Shown: positions 63,193 to 64,000 of the stretch, piece by piece
Layout: each line of letters opens with the position of its first letter
How positions within the stretch are numbered: position 1 is the first letter of the stretch
Origin: Flammeovirgaceae bacterium SG7u.111
GTDB taxonomy: Bacteria > Bacteroidota > Bacteroidia > Cytophagales > Flammeovirgaceae
Direction of reading: 5' to 3'
Assembly: GCA_034044135.1 (NCBI GenBank)
Contig: CP139021.1
Span: forward strand, 1,565,635-1,629,634
DNA length: 64,000 bases
The notes under the pieces: model-generated
What the model was told of the DNA's origin: nothing
Database searches by the model: none
Seen by the model: the letters and a program-made list of their open reading frames with translations, nothing else
Translations under genes and position numbers: made by a program

Positions 63193-64000
63193 ATGTGGAG
63201 AAAATTGTACTTACAACTATTGAAAATGAGTGTGTGTTTGTTGGTGTTAATAACATCACACATAGTTTTGGGTGCAGAACCAATTATTATCAATGAAAAA
63301 TTTGAAAATGTACCTTTAATAGAGGTTTTTGATATCTTAAAGAGCAAGTATAAACTCAAAATAGCGTACGAGAAAAAGTTAATAGAAGACATTATAATCA
63401 ATCAAAAAATAGAACAACTTCCCCTTGAGGAGGCTTGGGAGCTATTGCTCCAAAATACCGGATTGGGTTTTAAAATAATAAAAGGAAATAGGGTCTTAAT
63501 CAGAAAAGAAAAAATGCCGAAAAAGAGTAACCATATCGCCCCATCAACTTTCTCGGTAACGGGAGTAGTGAAAGATGTGGAGACTGGCGAAACGCTCCCT
63601 TTTGCCACGGTAAGTGTGAAAGGGAATGAGGAGAAGTTGGTTGCCCAAGCAGTTGCCAACCAAGACGGACATTTTTCTCTAGTGGACTTAAAAGGTTGGA
63701 GCGATTCTATTCAAATAAGTTACTTGGGTTACCAAACGCTTTCTACCAAAATTGACCTGACTGAAGATGGCATGATGGTGCTGGAAATTGCCCCCGAATA
63801 TTCGATGCTGGACGAGGTGGAGATAGCCGATATTCCCAAATCGACCATGGAACTGGGCAACCAGCCCGGAAAGTTTAGGCTCAACCCAAAGGAAATTGTG
63901 AAAACTCCACAACTAGGAGAAGCTGATCTGATGCGGGGAATGCAGATGTTGCCAGGGATTAGTAGTGCAGGTGAAAAGTCTTCGGGCTTGAACATACGAG
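63193..64000 (+). CDS. TonB-dependent receptor with STN domain (5' part, runs off the edge)
   Basis: Reading is open from ATG 63193 to the window end (269 codons). Signal peptide (LLVLITSHIVLGAE) then an STN domain (EKFENVPLIEVFDILKSKY), a carboxypeptidase-regulatory-like domain (VTGVVKDVETGETLPFATVSV) and the start of a TonB plug (ADLMRGMQMLPGISSAGEKS). This is the FecA-like/SusC-like layout used with FecR. It takes up a nutrient across the outer membrane; the substrate is unknown because the barrel is outside the window. 53 bases after fecR, so one operon. Confidence 0.93.
   Translation, partial: MWRKLYLQLLKMSVCLLVLITSHIVLGAEPIIINEKFENVPLIEVFDILKSKYKLKIAYEKKLIEDIIINQKIEQLPLEEAWELLLQNTGLGFKIIKGNRVLIRKEKMPKKSNHIAPSTFSVTGVVKDVETGETLPFATVSVKGNEEKLVAQAVANQDGHFSLVDLKGWSDSIQISYLGYQTLSTKIDLTEDGMMVLEIAPEYSMLDEVEIADIPKSTMELGNQPGKFRLNPKEIVKTPQLGEADLMRGMQMLPGISSAGEKSSGLNIR

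Noticed and set aside
1-64000. tRNA genes, rRNA genes, prophage or integrative element
   Set aside because: No cloverleaf, rRNA segment, integrase or phage structural gene was seen; the only mobile element is the IS at 11377-12567.

Overview
The window is chromosomal DNA of a Bacteroidota bacterium, most likely a marine or sediment member of the Cytophagales (Flammeovirga/Microscilla-like). This is inferred from several signs: a type IX secretion (T9SS) C-terminal domain on an alginate-lyase-like protein, a FecR anti-sigma factor next to an STN-type TonB-dependent receptor, promoters of the TTG-N20-TAnnTTTG type, Cytophagales-style GAF/coiled-coil sensors, and a fused phosphoserine phosphatase/phosphoglycerate dehydrogenase. 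No rRNA, tRNA, CRISPR array or prophage was seen.

Layout. 0-9.5 kb: secreted and lipoprotein genes on the minus strand (ankyrin-repeat lipoprotein, DUF3052-like protein, a degenerate aspartic-protease-like lipoprotein, a 949-residue PL7-like lyase with binding modules, an M14 carboxypeptidase). 9.5-13.1 kb: small genes and a 1191-bp IS4-type insertion sequence that splits a thioredoxin-like lipoprotein gene, with a 7-bp target duplication; the same gene also carries a poly-A frameshift. 13.4-21.5 kb: an exported sugar-oxidation set (GMC oxidoreductase plus gluconate-dehydrogenase subunit 3, a frameshifted glycoside-hydrolase-like lipoprotein, a Tat-exported Gfo/Idh/MocA oxidoreductase and a Tat-exported xylose-isomerase-like epimerase). 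21.6-24.4 kb: an arsenic cluster arsR-arsM-arsC-like-arsN-like without a pump, with a shared candidate ArsR operator. 24.7-28.9 kb: RNA modification and housekeeping (rsmE, gluQ, a methyltransferase, an SGNH hydrolase). 29.7-32 kb: a YfiR-like protein with a HAMP-GAF sensor lacking an output domain; a paralogue lies at 52.9-54.1 kb. 33.2-41.4 kb: serine biosynthesis fusion, thioredoxin, FabF with a TetR regulator sharing an operator, aldo/keto reductase, and S-adenosylhomocysteinase. 41.5-44.6 kb: vitamin B12 ABC importer genes under a cobalamin riboswitch. 45.3-49.6 kb: a tripartite efflux set (TolC-like, MacB-like permease, HlyD-like adaptor). 50-57.9 kb: GHL10-type hydrolase with a glycosyltransferase, the GAF protein, a START-like protein, alkaline phosphatase and a zinc peptidase. 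58.3-60.3 kb: response regulator, cyclophilin, phenylalanine hydroxylase. 62.1-64 kb: FecR and the start of a TonB-dependent receptor that runs off the right edge.

The most interesting points are the IS-split gene whose reading frame is restored exactly when the IS and one target copy are removed, a predicted small RNA gene at about 54.44-54.54 kb (promoter and terminator on the strand with no gene), the protease-like lipoprotein with both catalytic aspartates replaced by histidine, the pump-less arsenic cluster, and the periplasmic sugar-oxidation cluster. No clearly new multi-gene defence or biosynthetic system was found. Two single-base indels in A-runs (near 13036 and 16395) may be real lesions or sequencing errors.
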